Part shown: one piece after another, positions 7,046-13,947 of the stretch
Layout: each line of letters opens with the position of its first letter
Numbering within the stretch: the first letter of the stretch is position 1
Assembly: GCA_904501765.1 (NCBI GenBank)
Contig: CAJGCM010000034.1
Location: 1-15,342, forward strand
Source: an uncultured Clostridia bacterium
GTDB taxonomy: Bacteria > Bacillota > Clostridia > Oscillospirales > CAG-272
DNA length: 15,342 nucleotides
Direction of reading: 5' to 3'
Translations under genes and position numbers: made by a program
Notes under the pieces: model-generated
What the model saw: the letters and a program-made list of their open reading frames with translations, nothing else
The model's database searches: none
Told to the model about the DNA's origin: nothing

Positions 7046-7504
7046 TCAGTCACACTTAGCCTCTCTCGTTTGGAAATCGGTATAAAGCTTTCCGTCAAGG
7101 TGATCACATTCGTGGCATATAGCTCTTGCTAAAAGTCCTCGTCCTACAAGCTCATATTCCTCACCCAGTCTGTTAGTGGCTCTGACGGTAACTGCCGCCG
7201 GTCTTTTCACATAGCCGTACCTGCCGGGATTTGAGAGGCAGCCCTCTACCTCCTCCTGAGTACCCGTATATGCGATAATTTTAGGATTGATTAGCTCGTA
7301 AACCTTACCCTCCTCGACCTCGATCACGGCAATTCTTCTGAGTATTCCCACCTGGGGAGCTGCAAGACCGCAGCCGTTTGCCGCTCTCATTGTTTCTATC
7401 ATATCGTCAAGAAGCGTAATGATTTTGGGTGTAATTTCATCTACGGGACGGCAAACCTTTCGCAAGGTCTGATCACCAAATTTTACTATTTTTAAAATCG
7501 CCAT
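7046..7504 (-). CDS. def: peptide deformylase
   Basis: Def removes the N-formyl group from new proteins. The 152-aa product has all three family motifs: GCGLAAPQ (44-51), EGCLS (87-91, metal ligand Cys89) and HECDH (131-135, two His ligands and the catalytic Glu). The frame is open ten codons further upstream to a GTG, but AAGGAG lies nine bases before ATG 7504, and MAILKIVKFG is a normal family start. It lies 26 bases after priA and four bases before the fmt ATG, the usual def-fmt pair. Confidence 0.97.
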   Translation of the reverse strand: MAILKIVKFGDQTLRKVCRPVDEITPKIITLLDDMIETMRAANGCGLAAPQVGILRRIAVIEVEEGKVYELINPKIIAYTGTQEEVEGCLSNPGRYGYVKRPAAVTVRATNRLGEEYELVGRGLLARAICHECDHLDGKLYTDFQTREAKCD

Positions 7505-7530
7505 TTTATAGAACTCCTTATCTGTTGCAC

Positions 7531-9777
7531 TCAACCCGAGCTAAGCGGATTGAAATCTATGGAAAGGGTCGAATTTTTCGACTCCTCCGAAAATTTCCTT
7601 AATATGCGGGAAAACATTTTTCTGACGGCAAAGTTCAGCTTACATTTTACAACCAGCTTCATTCTGTACTTTTCGTTTATTTTGTACACACCCGCCTCAA
7701 AGGGACCGAAAACCACAAAGGGAAGCTTTCCTATATCCCCTTCAAGCTCGGACAGAAGTATATCGGAGAGCCGCTTCGCATCCCCCATTGCGTGAATATC
7801 CCTATCCGAGGTTACGGTAAGTGTCGCTATATCACAGAAGGGCGGATAGGTAAGCTCTTTTCTTAAGAGTATCTCGCCCTCGTAAAATTTTTCATAGTCC
7901 TGGATGCACGCCAGTCTTATAATCTCGTTTTTCGGAGCGTATGTCTGGATAACCGCAACACCGCCCTGCGCCGCTCTTCCCGCTCTTCCTATGACCTGCG
8001 TCAAAAGAGAAAAGGTTCGCTCGGAGGCTCTGAAATCGCTGACAAAAAGCGAGGTATCGGCAAGAAGCACTCCCGAAAGAGTCACCTTCGGAAAATCGTG
8101 CCCCTTGGCAACCATCTGCGTACCGAGCAGAATATCTGCTCTCTCACGGCGGAAATCATCAAGCATTTTATCGTATGCAAGCTTGCCCGAGGTGGTATCG
8201 GCATCCATACGCATAACCTTCATATCCGGTAGATATTTTGTAAGCTCCGCCTCCACCTTCTGCGTTCCGAAGCCGAGGAACGAAAGCTTTTCCTCTCCGC
8301 ATTCGGGGCACACCCTCGGCACGGGTTGAGTGTATCCGCACATATGACACATAAGCCTTCCCGATTTTGAATCGGTGTGATAGGTTAAGGACACCGAGCA
8401 TCTTGGGCAGCCCAGCACCTCGCCGCAGCCTTTACAGCTGACTTGGCTGTTATACCCTCTGCGGTTTAAGAAAAGTATCGCCTGACACTCTTCCTCCTTT
8501 ACCTCCTCAAGGCTTTTAAGAAGCCTTGCGCTGATAGGTGTTGTATTTCCCAGCCTGAGCTCCTCTCTCATATCAACGATAACCGCATCTGGAAGGCTGA
8601 CACCTCCGTATCTCTCCTTGAGCTCAACGAGAGTGTAGCTTCCGTTTTTTGCCTTATAATAGCTTTCGAGAGAGGGGGTTGCCGAAGCCAAAAGAAGCAA
8701 GGCGCCGGATTTTCCGCATATATAAGACGCCACGTCACGAGCGTGATATTTCGGGTCACTCTCGGATTTGTAGGTATGCTCGTGTTCCTCGTCTATGACT
8801 ATAAGCCCCACGTTTGGCAAAGGGGCAAAAACCGCCGAGCGGGTACCTATTACAAGGTCTACGTCACCTCGTCTTATTCTGCGCCAGGCATCCATTCGCT
8901 CTCCTGCCGACAGCGAGGAATGTATTACAGCCACACGCTCGCCGTATCTTCTGCAGAAAATACTAAGTGTTTGTGGGGTCAGAGCTATTTCGGGCACCAT
9001 CATTACAGCGCATTTTCCAAGCTCCATACACTCGTCGATAGCTCGCATTATAACCTTGGTTTTTCCGCTTCCGGTAACTCCGTGAAGCAGGGCGCAATTC
9101 GGCTTGCCGGTTATCATAAGCTCACGGATTTTTTCAAAAGCCGAAAGCTGGGCTTTGCTTAAAACTATTTTTGACGTATCTCTCTCTTTGGCATAAAATC
9201 CATAAGGATTTCTTATATTTTCGCTCTCGGAAATTTTTATATACCCCTTCGCCTTTAAGGCGGCGATATGAGTCGAATTCACCCCGGCCAGCTCCCTTAC
9301 AAGCTGACTGTCCGCTTCTGTCACCGAGAGCAGATATCTTAGTATATTTCTCTGACCCTCGCTTCTTAAGGCGCCTCTGCCGGTGCCTGTCAGAAGCGCT
9401 GCGGCGAACTCTCTTTCAACCGCCAAGGACACCGTTTGCCGATAGCTAATATTCAGCTTGTCGGACAAAGCGCCCGGTGGGAGAATACATCTGACCGCCT
9501 CCCCTATGGTGCAAAGGGTATATTCCTTTAAAAACGAGCATAGCCCGAGCATCTGCTCGGTGAGAGCAAAGCGCTCGTCGAGTTTGGAATGCACGGGCTT
9601 GATGTTGTTCCCCTCCGACACATCCTTGAGCTTGAAAACGACTCCCAGGCGCAGATTATTCGCCCTGCCGAAGGGTACCTTCACCAGAGCGCCCGCCATA
9701 AGGTCGTCCCCGCAGGAATAGTCAAAGGGACGGTCTATATGATACGGTAGGTCTAAAAGATATACTTCGCAAAACAT
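7531..9777 (-). CDS. priA: primosomal protein N-prime, replication restart helicase
   Basis: PriA is a 3-prime to 5-prime superfamily 2 helicase that reloads the replisome at collapsed forks. The 748-aa product has an N-terminal 3-prime-DNA-binding domain (about 1-105) and a winged-helix part. The helicase follows, with Walker A GVTGSGKT (233-240), DEEH (329-332), SATPSL (365-370), GTQMVAKGHDFP (552-563) and QVIGRAGRA (594-602). Eight zinc-binding Cys lie between the helicase lobes (448, 451, 457, 460, 477, 480, 490, 493). Everything needed for activity is present. ATG 9777 has GAGGTGA upstream at good spacing. coaBC, which often precedes priA in Bacillota, is not here. Confidence 0.97.
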   Translation of the reverse strand: MFCEVYLLDLPYHIDRPFDYSCGDDLMAGALVKVPFGRANNLRLGVVFKLKDVSEGNNIKPVHSKLDERFALTEQMLGLCSFLKEYTLCTIGEAVRCILPPGALSDKLNISYRQTVSLAVEREFAAALLTGTGRGALRSEGQRNILRYLLSVTEADSQLVRELAGVNSTHIAALKAKGYIKISESENIRNPYGFYAKERDTSKIVLSKAQLSAFEKIRELMITGKPNCALLHGVTGSGKTKVIMRAIDECMELGKCAVMMVPEIALTPQTLSIFCRRYGERVAVIHSSLSAGERMDAWRRIRRGDVDLVIGTRSAVFAPLPNVGLIVIDEEHEHTYKSESDPKYHARDVASYICGKSGALLLLASATPSLESYYKAKNGSYTLVELKERYGGVSLPDAVIVDMREELRLGNTTPISARLLKSLEEVKEEECQAILFLNRRGYNSQVSCKGCGEVLGCPRCSVSLTYHTDSKSGRLMCHMCGYTQPVPRVCPECGEEKLSFLGFGTQKVEAELTKYLPDMKVMRMDADTTSGKLAYDKMLDDFRRERADILLGTQMVAKGHDFPKVTLSGVLLADTSLFVSDFRASERTFSLLTQVIGRAGRAAQGGVAVIQTYAPKNEIIRLACIQDYEKFYEGEILLRKELTYPPFCDIATLTVTSDRDIHAMGDAKRLSDILLSELEGDIGKLPFVVFGPFEAGVYKINEKYRMKLVVKCKLNFAVRKMFSRILRKFSEESKNSTLSIDFNPLSSG

Positions 9778-9885
9778 TCCGTATCACCTCACAAAAACTA
9801 AAATTGGGTCTTTAGAGCCGCAGTCGGCTCTTGCAGAATCTCGCCGTATTTGCGCTTCCTTCCGACGGCGCAAAATACATAAAAA
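9778..9885 (-). other. rpoZ-priA intergenic region with two hairpins
   Basis: This 108-base gap is the largest inside the operon. It holds GAGCCG-CAGT-CGGCTC (9815-9820 with 9825-9830) and a longer bulged hairpin (GTATTTGCGC 9846-9855 with GCGCAAAATAC 9868-9878). Neither has a good U-tract on the minus strand, so they do not look like full terminators. They may lower read-through, protect the upstream mRNA from exonucleases or mark a processing point. I see no promoter close to consensus before priA. Confidence 0.4.
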
Positions 9886-10170
9886 TCAGTTCTGCTCCTC
9901 TACCGCAGCTTCGACGGGGTGGCGCATTATAAATCTGCCGCCTTCAAGCTTTGCGATAGCTATTTTTACCGCCTTCTGATCCTTATACTCGGGGTCGATA
10001 AGAGCGGACAGGGGCTTTTCGGTCTCCCTGTTGTCTATCATTTTCTGAGCTTTTGCTCTCATAGCAACGTACTTGTCTGTAACTATGCGGGCGCACTTTG
10101 CCACGCCGATAACAAGCTCGTAGCGATTGAACTCGCCTTTTGTAAGTTGGTCAATTGTAGGATAAATCAT
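9886..10170 (-). CDS. rpoZ: RNA polymerase omega subunit
   Basis: Omega helps fold and hold the beta-prime subunit. The 94-aa product has the family pattern MIYPTIDQL at the start, the YELVIGVAKCARIV helix (17-30) and KAVKIAIAKLEGG (66-78) near the end of the conserved part, then a short tail. A GGAG site precedes ATG 10170. It follows remA by 52 bases. In many relatives gmk stands between remA and rpoZ; the gap is too small to hold it. Confidence 0.93.
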   Translation of the reverse strand: MIYPTIDQLTKGEFNRYELVIGVAKCARIVTDKYVAMRAKAQKMIDNRETEKPLSALIDPEYKDQKAVKIAIAKLEGGRFIMRHPVEAAVEEQN

Positions 10171-10222
10171 TTTTTATCTCCGTTTCTGTTATTTTAATCA
10201 ATTTTAAGCCGGTACAGGAGCA

Positions 10223-10492
10223 TTACTCCTCTTCTTCCTCGGAGGAATCGTCTGCCATATCACTCGCAAGTCGGTTAGTGATTGTTTCTGCCTGTATCGC
10301 AGAAAGAATTACGTGATCCGAATCGGTTATTATTACAGATCTGGTACGTCTGCCGCAGGATACGTCTATTACCCTGTTCTCCTCCTTTGCGTCCTGGACA
10401 AGGCGCTTTATGGGAGCGGAATCGGGACTTGCGATAGTTATTATTCTACCCGCAGAGACCATATTTCCAAAGCCGATGTTTATAAATTTCAT
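10223..10492 (-). CDS. remA: extracellular matrix/biofilm regulator RemA (DUF370)
   Basis: RemA is a small DNA-binding regulator, known in Bacillus subtilis to activate biofilm matrix and osmoprotection genes. The 89-aa product shows the family signature: MKFINIGFGNMVSAGRIITI at the N-terminus, SAPIKRLVQDAKEENRVIDV in the middle and GRRTRSVIITDSDHVILSAI near the end. It finishes with a very acidic tail (about residues 79-89, Asp/Ser/Glu only). The start has AAAGGAG ten bases upstream; a shorter ATG-AAA-TGA just before it is out of frame and not used. It is only 15 bases from yicC. In this cluster its role may be general; the target genes here cannot be told from the sequence. Confidence 0.93.
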   Translation of the reverse strand: MKFINIGFGNMVSAGRIITIASPDSAPIKRLVQDAKEENRVIDVSCGRRTRSVIITDSDHVILSAIQAETITNRLASDMADDSSEEEEE

Positions 10493-10507
10493 TTCATTTC
10501 AGCTCCT

Positions 10508-11395
10508 TTATTCAACGTTCTGAATCTGCTCTCTTATTTTTTCAAGCTCTCCCTTGACGTCAACTACGATTCTCGCAATTTTTGCGTTATTCGCTTTAGA
10601 GCCTATGGTGTTAGTTTCACGGTTAAGCTCCTGCATAAGGAAATCAAGCTTTCTACCCGAGGGCTCCTTCAAGGAAATTATGTCGTAAAAGGCGCTCATA
10701 TGCGAACGAAGCCGTACGAGCTCCTCGTCTATCGCTATTTTGTCCGCCCAGATAGCGCACTCGGTAAGCAGACGGTTTTCGTCAACCGTAATTCCGTTAT
10801 CTCCGAGAATTTTGCGGAGTCTTTCTTCAAGCTTATCTCTGTACCCTATACCGTCAGATGCGGAAATTGCCTCAATCTCTGCCGCAAAAGAACGAATACG
10901 CTCGATTTTAGCCGTTATATCATCTTCTATACGACGCCCCTCGTCCTCTCTCATAGAAGCGTAGCCCACAAGAGCCTCATCTAAAACCGCTTTGACTCTC
11001 TGCCATTCGCCTTCAAGGTCCCTATCCTCTGTTTCGGTGGTAAACACATCGGAATTTCTCGCCACGCTCATTACGCTTATATCGTCCGAAAGACCAAACT
11101 CGTCCCTGAGGGTACGAAGCGCACTTATGTATTTTTCGGCAAACACCCTGTCAACCGATAAAGCGCCAATCTCCGAGGTGTGATTTTCTACCGCAACGTA
11201 AACGTCAACCTTTGCTCTCGACACCCAATTCTTCTGTATATGCGTCTTGATTTTTTCCTCCATAAAGGAAAAGCTTCTCGGGAGCTTCACGGAGCAATCG
11301 AAAAATCTGGAATTGACACTGCGGACCTCCACAGTGATATCCTTATCCTCGCCCTCCACCTTCGCTCTGCCGAATGCGGTCATGCTTTTAATCAT
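10508..11395 (-). CDS. yicC: YicC/YloC family endoribonuclease
   Basis: YicC-type proteins are RNA-degrading enzymes. The 295-aa product has the typical MIKSMTAFGRA start, the VEVRSVNSRFFD motif (about 22-33) and a C-terminal DUF1732 region with EELVRLRSHMSAFYD and KLDFLMQELNRETNTIGSKA. ATG 11395 was chosen because GGAGG lies nine bases upstream; two TTG codons in frame precede it. It overlaps the nrdR stop by eight bases, so the two are coupled. Confidence 0.93.
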   Translation of the reverse strand: MIKSMTAFGRAKVEGEDKDITVEVRSVNSRFFDCSVKLPRSFSFMEEKIKTHIQKNWVSRAKVDVYVAVENHTSEIGALSVDRVFAEKYISALRTLRDEFGLSDDISVMSVARNSDVFTTETEDRDLEGEWQRVKAVLDEALVGYASMREDEGRRIEDDITAKIERIRSFAAEIEAISASDGIGYRDKLEERLRKILGDNGITVDENRLLTECAIWADKIAIDEELVRLRSHMSAFYDIISLKEPSGRKLDFLMQELNRETNTIGSKANNAKIARIVVDVKGELEKIREQIQNVE

Positions 11396-11879
11396 TTTCA
11401 ACAACCTCCGCCTCTTCAGCTCTTTTTTTCTTTCTGCTTCTGCGGTTAAGGCTCTTTATTTCGGACATGAAGGAGTCTATATCCGCAAACTCACGGTACA
11501 CGCTGGCAAAGCGTATATAGGACACTATGTCAATTTCCCTGAGCCTTGAGAGAACCATCTCGCCGATATCCGAGGAGGGGACCTCGGACACTATCATGTT
11601 CTGAAGCTCCTGCTCTACCGAATCAGCTATCTCACCCGCATTGACCGGGCGCTTCTGACATGCTCTTTCAATACCGAGCATGAGCTTATGCTTATCAAAG
11701 AATTCGTGCTTTCCGCTTCTCTTAACAACGGTTATAGGCACGTTGTCTATTACCTCGTAGGTGGTAAACCTCTTTCCGCAAATGGGACACTCTCTTCTGC
11801 GCTTTATGCTTGCGCCCTCGTCCACCGGCCGCGAATCCAGAACCCTGGAATCAGAAGCAAAACAAGCGGGACATTTCAT
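11388..11879 (-). CDS. nrdR: transcriptional repressor NrdR
   Basis: NrdR senses ATP/dATP and represses ribonucleotide-reductase genes. The 163-aa product has a zinc ribbon with Cys3, Cys6, Cys31 and Cys34, the conserved RRRECPICGKRFTTYE stretch (27-42), and an ATP-cone domain (about 49-139, beginning ITVVKRSGKHEFFDKHKL). The last 20 residues are a basic-then-acidic tail outside the domain. ATG 11879 has GGAGG nine bases upstream. It is the first gene of the long operon, so its promoter drives yicC, rpoZ, priA and the rest unless there are internal promoters. Confidence 0.96.
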   Translation of the reverse strand: MKCPACFASDSRVLDSRPVDEGASIKRRRECPICGKRFTTYEVIDNVPITVVKRSGKHEFFDKHKLMLGIERACQKRPVNAGEIADSVEQELQNMIVSEVPSSDIGEMVLSRLREIDIVSYIRFASVYREFADIDSFMSEIKSLNRRSRKKKRAEEAEVVEND

Positions 11880-11894
11880 TTTATGCCGCCTCCA

Positions 11895-11909
11895 ATATGA
11901 ATTTCATAT
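11895..11909. promoter_or_regulatory. palindrome between nrdR promoter and ribosome binding site
   Basis: ATATGAA-T-TTCATAT is a perfect 7/1/7 inverted repeat lying between the predicted transcription start (near 11910) and the GGAGG site of nrdR. It could be an operator or a short hairpin at the 5-prime end of the mRNA. It does not match the NrdR-box consensus that I recall. Function is unknown. Confidence 0.4.
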
Positions 11910-11945
11910 GCGTATGATTATAACACAAATATTTAAAAAAGTAAA
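11910..11945 (-). promoter_or_regulatory. sigma-A promoter of the nrdR-rsgA operon
   Basis: On the minus strand a perfect -10 TATAAT (11922-11917) follows a 17-nt spacer after TTTACT (11945-11940), a three- to four-base match to TTGACA. The spacer is A/T-rich. The expected start is near 11910, about 30 bases before the nrdR ATG. No other strong promoter was seen inside the operon. Confidence 0.75.
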
Positions 11946-11961
11946 GACCTTTTTTCGGTTT

Positions 11962-12037
11962 TACAAAAAAATAACAAACGCCCTTTGCGGCAGGAACCGG
12001 AGAATGCGCTCGGCTCCCATCAAACAGGGCGTTTGTT
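11962..12037 (-). terminator. composite Rho-independent terminator of the M20-hlyIII-PAP2 operon
   Basis: A perfect 12-bp outer stem (11973-11984 with 12026-12037) encloses 41 bases that can fold into an imperfect inner hairpin (about 11993-12002 with 12009-12018). On the minus strand it is followed by TTATTTTTTTG. It lies about 100 bases after the PAP2 stop and directly upstream of the nrdR promoter, insulating the two operons. Another possible hairpin, CACAGTG/CACTGTG, spans the end of the PAP2 gene (about 12099-12136). Confidence 0.85.
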
Positions 12038-12136
12038 TAGTTCCAAGTTTTTAAAAAACTCTAAAAGATTCGAGGTCTTGCCGCAGAAAAGAATTACCAC
12101 AGTGGCGTTTCTAAATTCAAGCAGGAGAAAATGCCG

Positions 12137-13114
12137 TCACTGTGCGCTCTTATCTTTTGCTTTTCCCTTAAAGAGTGACGCAACCCATTCGCCGAATCTG
12201 TCAAGCACAGGAATTCTGAGCTTGGCAAAGAAGCCGAAGATCATTGGCCATACTCCGCCCGCAAAGGCTACTATAAGAAAATATCTGACTATTCTTTCAT
12301 AGTTATCACCCATCAAGGCAAGAAGGGGAGATTTCAGGACAGCTTTTATAAGCAAAACTATTCCAAGCCCTACGCCAAGCTTTATTATCTGACAATACCA
12401 AGGGGCTTCGGTTTCAAACTTCACAAGGTAAGTGTCGAGGATATAGACAAGAATAAGACCGAAGGAGCATCCGAGAAGGGTGCAAGCATTATGAGCAGCG
12501 CTGATTACGTTCTCATCTTCACTCGCCGGGGTAAACACTACTGCATAGAGGAAGAAGGCAACAGATGCTAAAAACACTGCTCCGACAATAAATGGCATAG
12601 CCTTTTCATGAAGCTTTTCGTTAAAGAACAAAGGCTCAAGCAAAAGAAGGAGTAAAATGGCGCACCCCGAGCCTGCCAAAACGTCCCAAGGGGTATGAAC
12701 TCCCAAGTACATTCTTGACACGGGTACCAGTATGGCGATGGCGATGCAGATAATTTTTACCCAATTGCGCTTCGATGTAACGGCTATTCCGCCAAAGGTT
12801 CCAACCGCTGTTTGCGAATGCCCTGATGGGAAGGAATAACCCGTCGCTTCAACCTTTGCATCGCCTACGACAGTGAAATTCGGATCTTTAACCCACGGAC
12901 GTGGAATTTTAAGCCAAAGCTTCATTAGTTGGTTGATTATAGTACCGAAAAAGCCCGTAATCAAAACATAATATCCGCGCCTTTTATCGACGCACCAGAA
13001 CATCAGGATCGCTATAACGAGGAAGAGGGTTTCCTCACCTAAATGAGTTATTGCGGAAAAGAAGAAATCACAAACGGGATTTCTTATTCCTTCCAAGAAG
13101 TAAAGAAGCTCCAT
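12137..13114 (-). CDS. PAP2-superfamily membrane phosphatase
   Basis: PAP2 enzymes remove phosphate from lipid phosphates such as undecaprenyl-PP or phosphatidic acid. The 325-aa integral membrane protein has all three catalytic motifs: K-x6-RP (Lys65 to Pro73), PSGH (96-99) and SR-x5-H-x3-D (Ser133, Arg134, His140, Asp144). The enzyme core ends by about residue 160; four further hydrophobic segments follow (about 173-193, 205-228, 243-260 and 277-298), so the protein is longer than a minimal PAP2 phosphatase. Its substrate cannot be told from the sequence. ATG 13114 has AAGGAGA upstream. It follows the hemolysin III gene by ten bases and is the last gene of its operon. Confidence 0.9.
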   Translation of the reverse strand: MELLYFLEGIRNPVCDFFFSAITHLGEETLFLVIAILMFWCVDKRRGYYVLITGFFGTIINQLMKLWLKIPRPWVKDPNFTVVGDAKVEATGYSFPSGHSQTAVGTFGGIAVTSKRNWVKIICIAIAILVPVSRMYLGVHTPWDVLAGSGCAILLLLLLEPLFFNEKLHEKAMPFIVGAVFLASVAFFLYAVVFTPASEDENVISAAHNACTLLGCSFGLILVYILDTYLVKFETEAPWYCQIIKLGVGLGIVLLIKAVLKSPLLALMGDNYERIVRYFLIVAFAGGVWPMIFGFFAKLRIPVLDRFGEWVASLFKGKAKDKSAQ

Positions 13115-13124
13115 AAAATTCTCC

Positions 13125-13937
13125 TTAAGTCAAATATATAAAGGCGAGAATTCCAATCCACTGAACCACAGCACCCGCAAGAACGAAGAAATGCCAGATA
13201 AAATGCGAGGGACCTTTCTTCAAAACGAAGGGTATTATGCCTAAGGAATAAACTGCGCCGCCACCGAGAATTGAGGTTATATACCAGACACCGTGATTCA
13301 AAAACATCTCGGGCAGGAGCATAAGTCCGCTCCAACCGAGGATAAGATACAGAGGGATATGTAGCTTTCTTAATTTTGTCGGGCCGAAAACTCCTATGAA
13401 GGTTATACCCGTGACAATTATTGACCACTGGATAATGAAGAAAACAATCCCGAGAGGCCATTTTATATCGGCCAAAAGTATCGGCGCGAAGGTTGCTCCT
13501 ATAAGAAGGTAAATTGAGGAATAATCAAATCTGCGAAAAATTCTTTTCACTACGCTTCCGTGAGGAAATGCGTGATACATACAGCTCATCGAAAACATTA
13601 CGAAAAGACCGAAGGAATAAAATGCCGCTCCGAGGTATTCCATTGGCTCGTCTGCGAATACCATCATAAGCACTATCGCTACTATAGCGAAGACAGCACC
13701 GACACCGTGGGTTACCGAATTGCCTATTTCCTCAAGCACACCTCGGCGGGGAGGGTCCTTTGGCGGCTCACGTCCTTCTTCGATATAAGCCGCCGTCATG
13801 GCTTCCTTATACTTTATCTTTTCCTCGTCGAGCGCCGCCTTATACTCTCGTTTAAGCTCGTTTATGCGCCCTCCGTAATCGGAATTCAGCGCTCGGCGCT
13901 TTTCCTTGTACTCTTTTTTAACACTTTTTATACTCAT
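13125..13937 (-). CDS. hemolysin III/PAQR-family membrane protein with coiled-coil N-terminus
   Basis: The hemolysin III family (YqfA, PAQR-like) is made of seven-helix membrane proteins with a predicted zinc site; the cell role in bacteria is not settled. From about residue 67 the 270-aa product matches: VLEEIGNSVTHGVGAV (67-82), S-x3-H in SCMYH (118-122), FDYSSIYLLIGATFAP (137-152, Asp138) and H-x3-H (245-249). Residues 1-66 are an extra, highly charged Lys/Glu/Arg-rich segment that looks like a coiled coil and ends in a Pro-rich linker (PPKDPPRRG). ATG 13937 has GGAG seven bases upstream; the longer frame has no such site. It lies ten bases after the M20 gene. The name hemolysin is historical and does not prove haemolytic activity. 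Confidence 0.9.
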   Translation of the reverse strand: MSIKSVKKEYKEKRRALNSDYGGRINELKREYKAALDEEKIKYKEAMTAAYIEEGREPPKDPPRRGVLEEIGNSVTHGVGAVFAIVAIVLMMVFADEPMEYLGAAFYSFGLFVMFSMSCMYHAFPHGSVVKRIFRRFDYSSIYLLIGATFAPILLADIKWPLGIVFFIIQWSIIVTGITFIGVFGPTKLRKLHIPLYLILGWSGLMLLPEMFLNHGVWYITSILGGGAVYSLGIIPFVLKKGPSHFIWHFFVLAGAVVQWIGILAFIYLT

Positions 13938-13947
13938 AAAATTTCTC

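Noticed and set aside
10171..10222. A gmk gene or remnant between remA and rpoZ
   Set aside because: The gap is only 52 bases and holds the rpoZ ribosome binding site; no P-loop or gmk-like frame is present.
13084..13461. 125-aa frame within the hemolysin III gene
   Set aside because: It is an out-of-frame shadow; the longer frame has all family motifs and a ribosome binding site.
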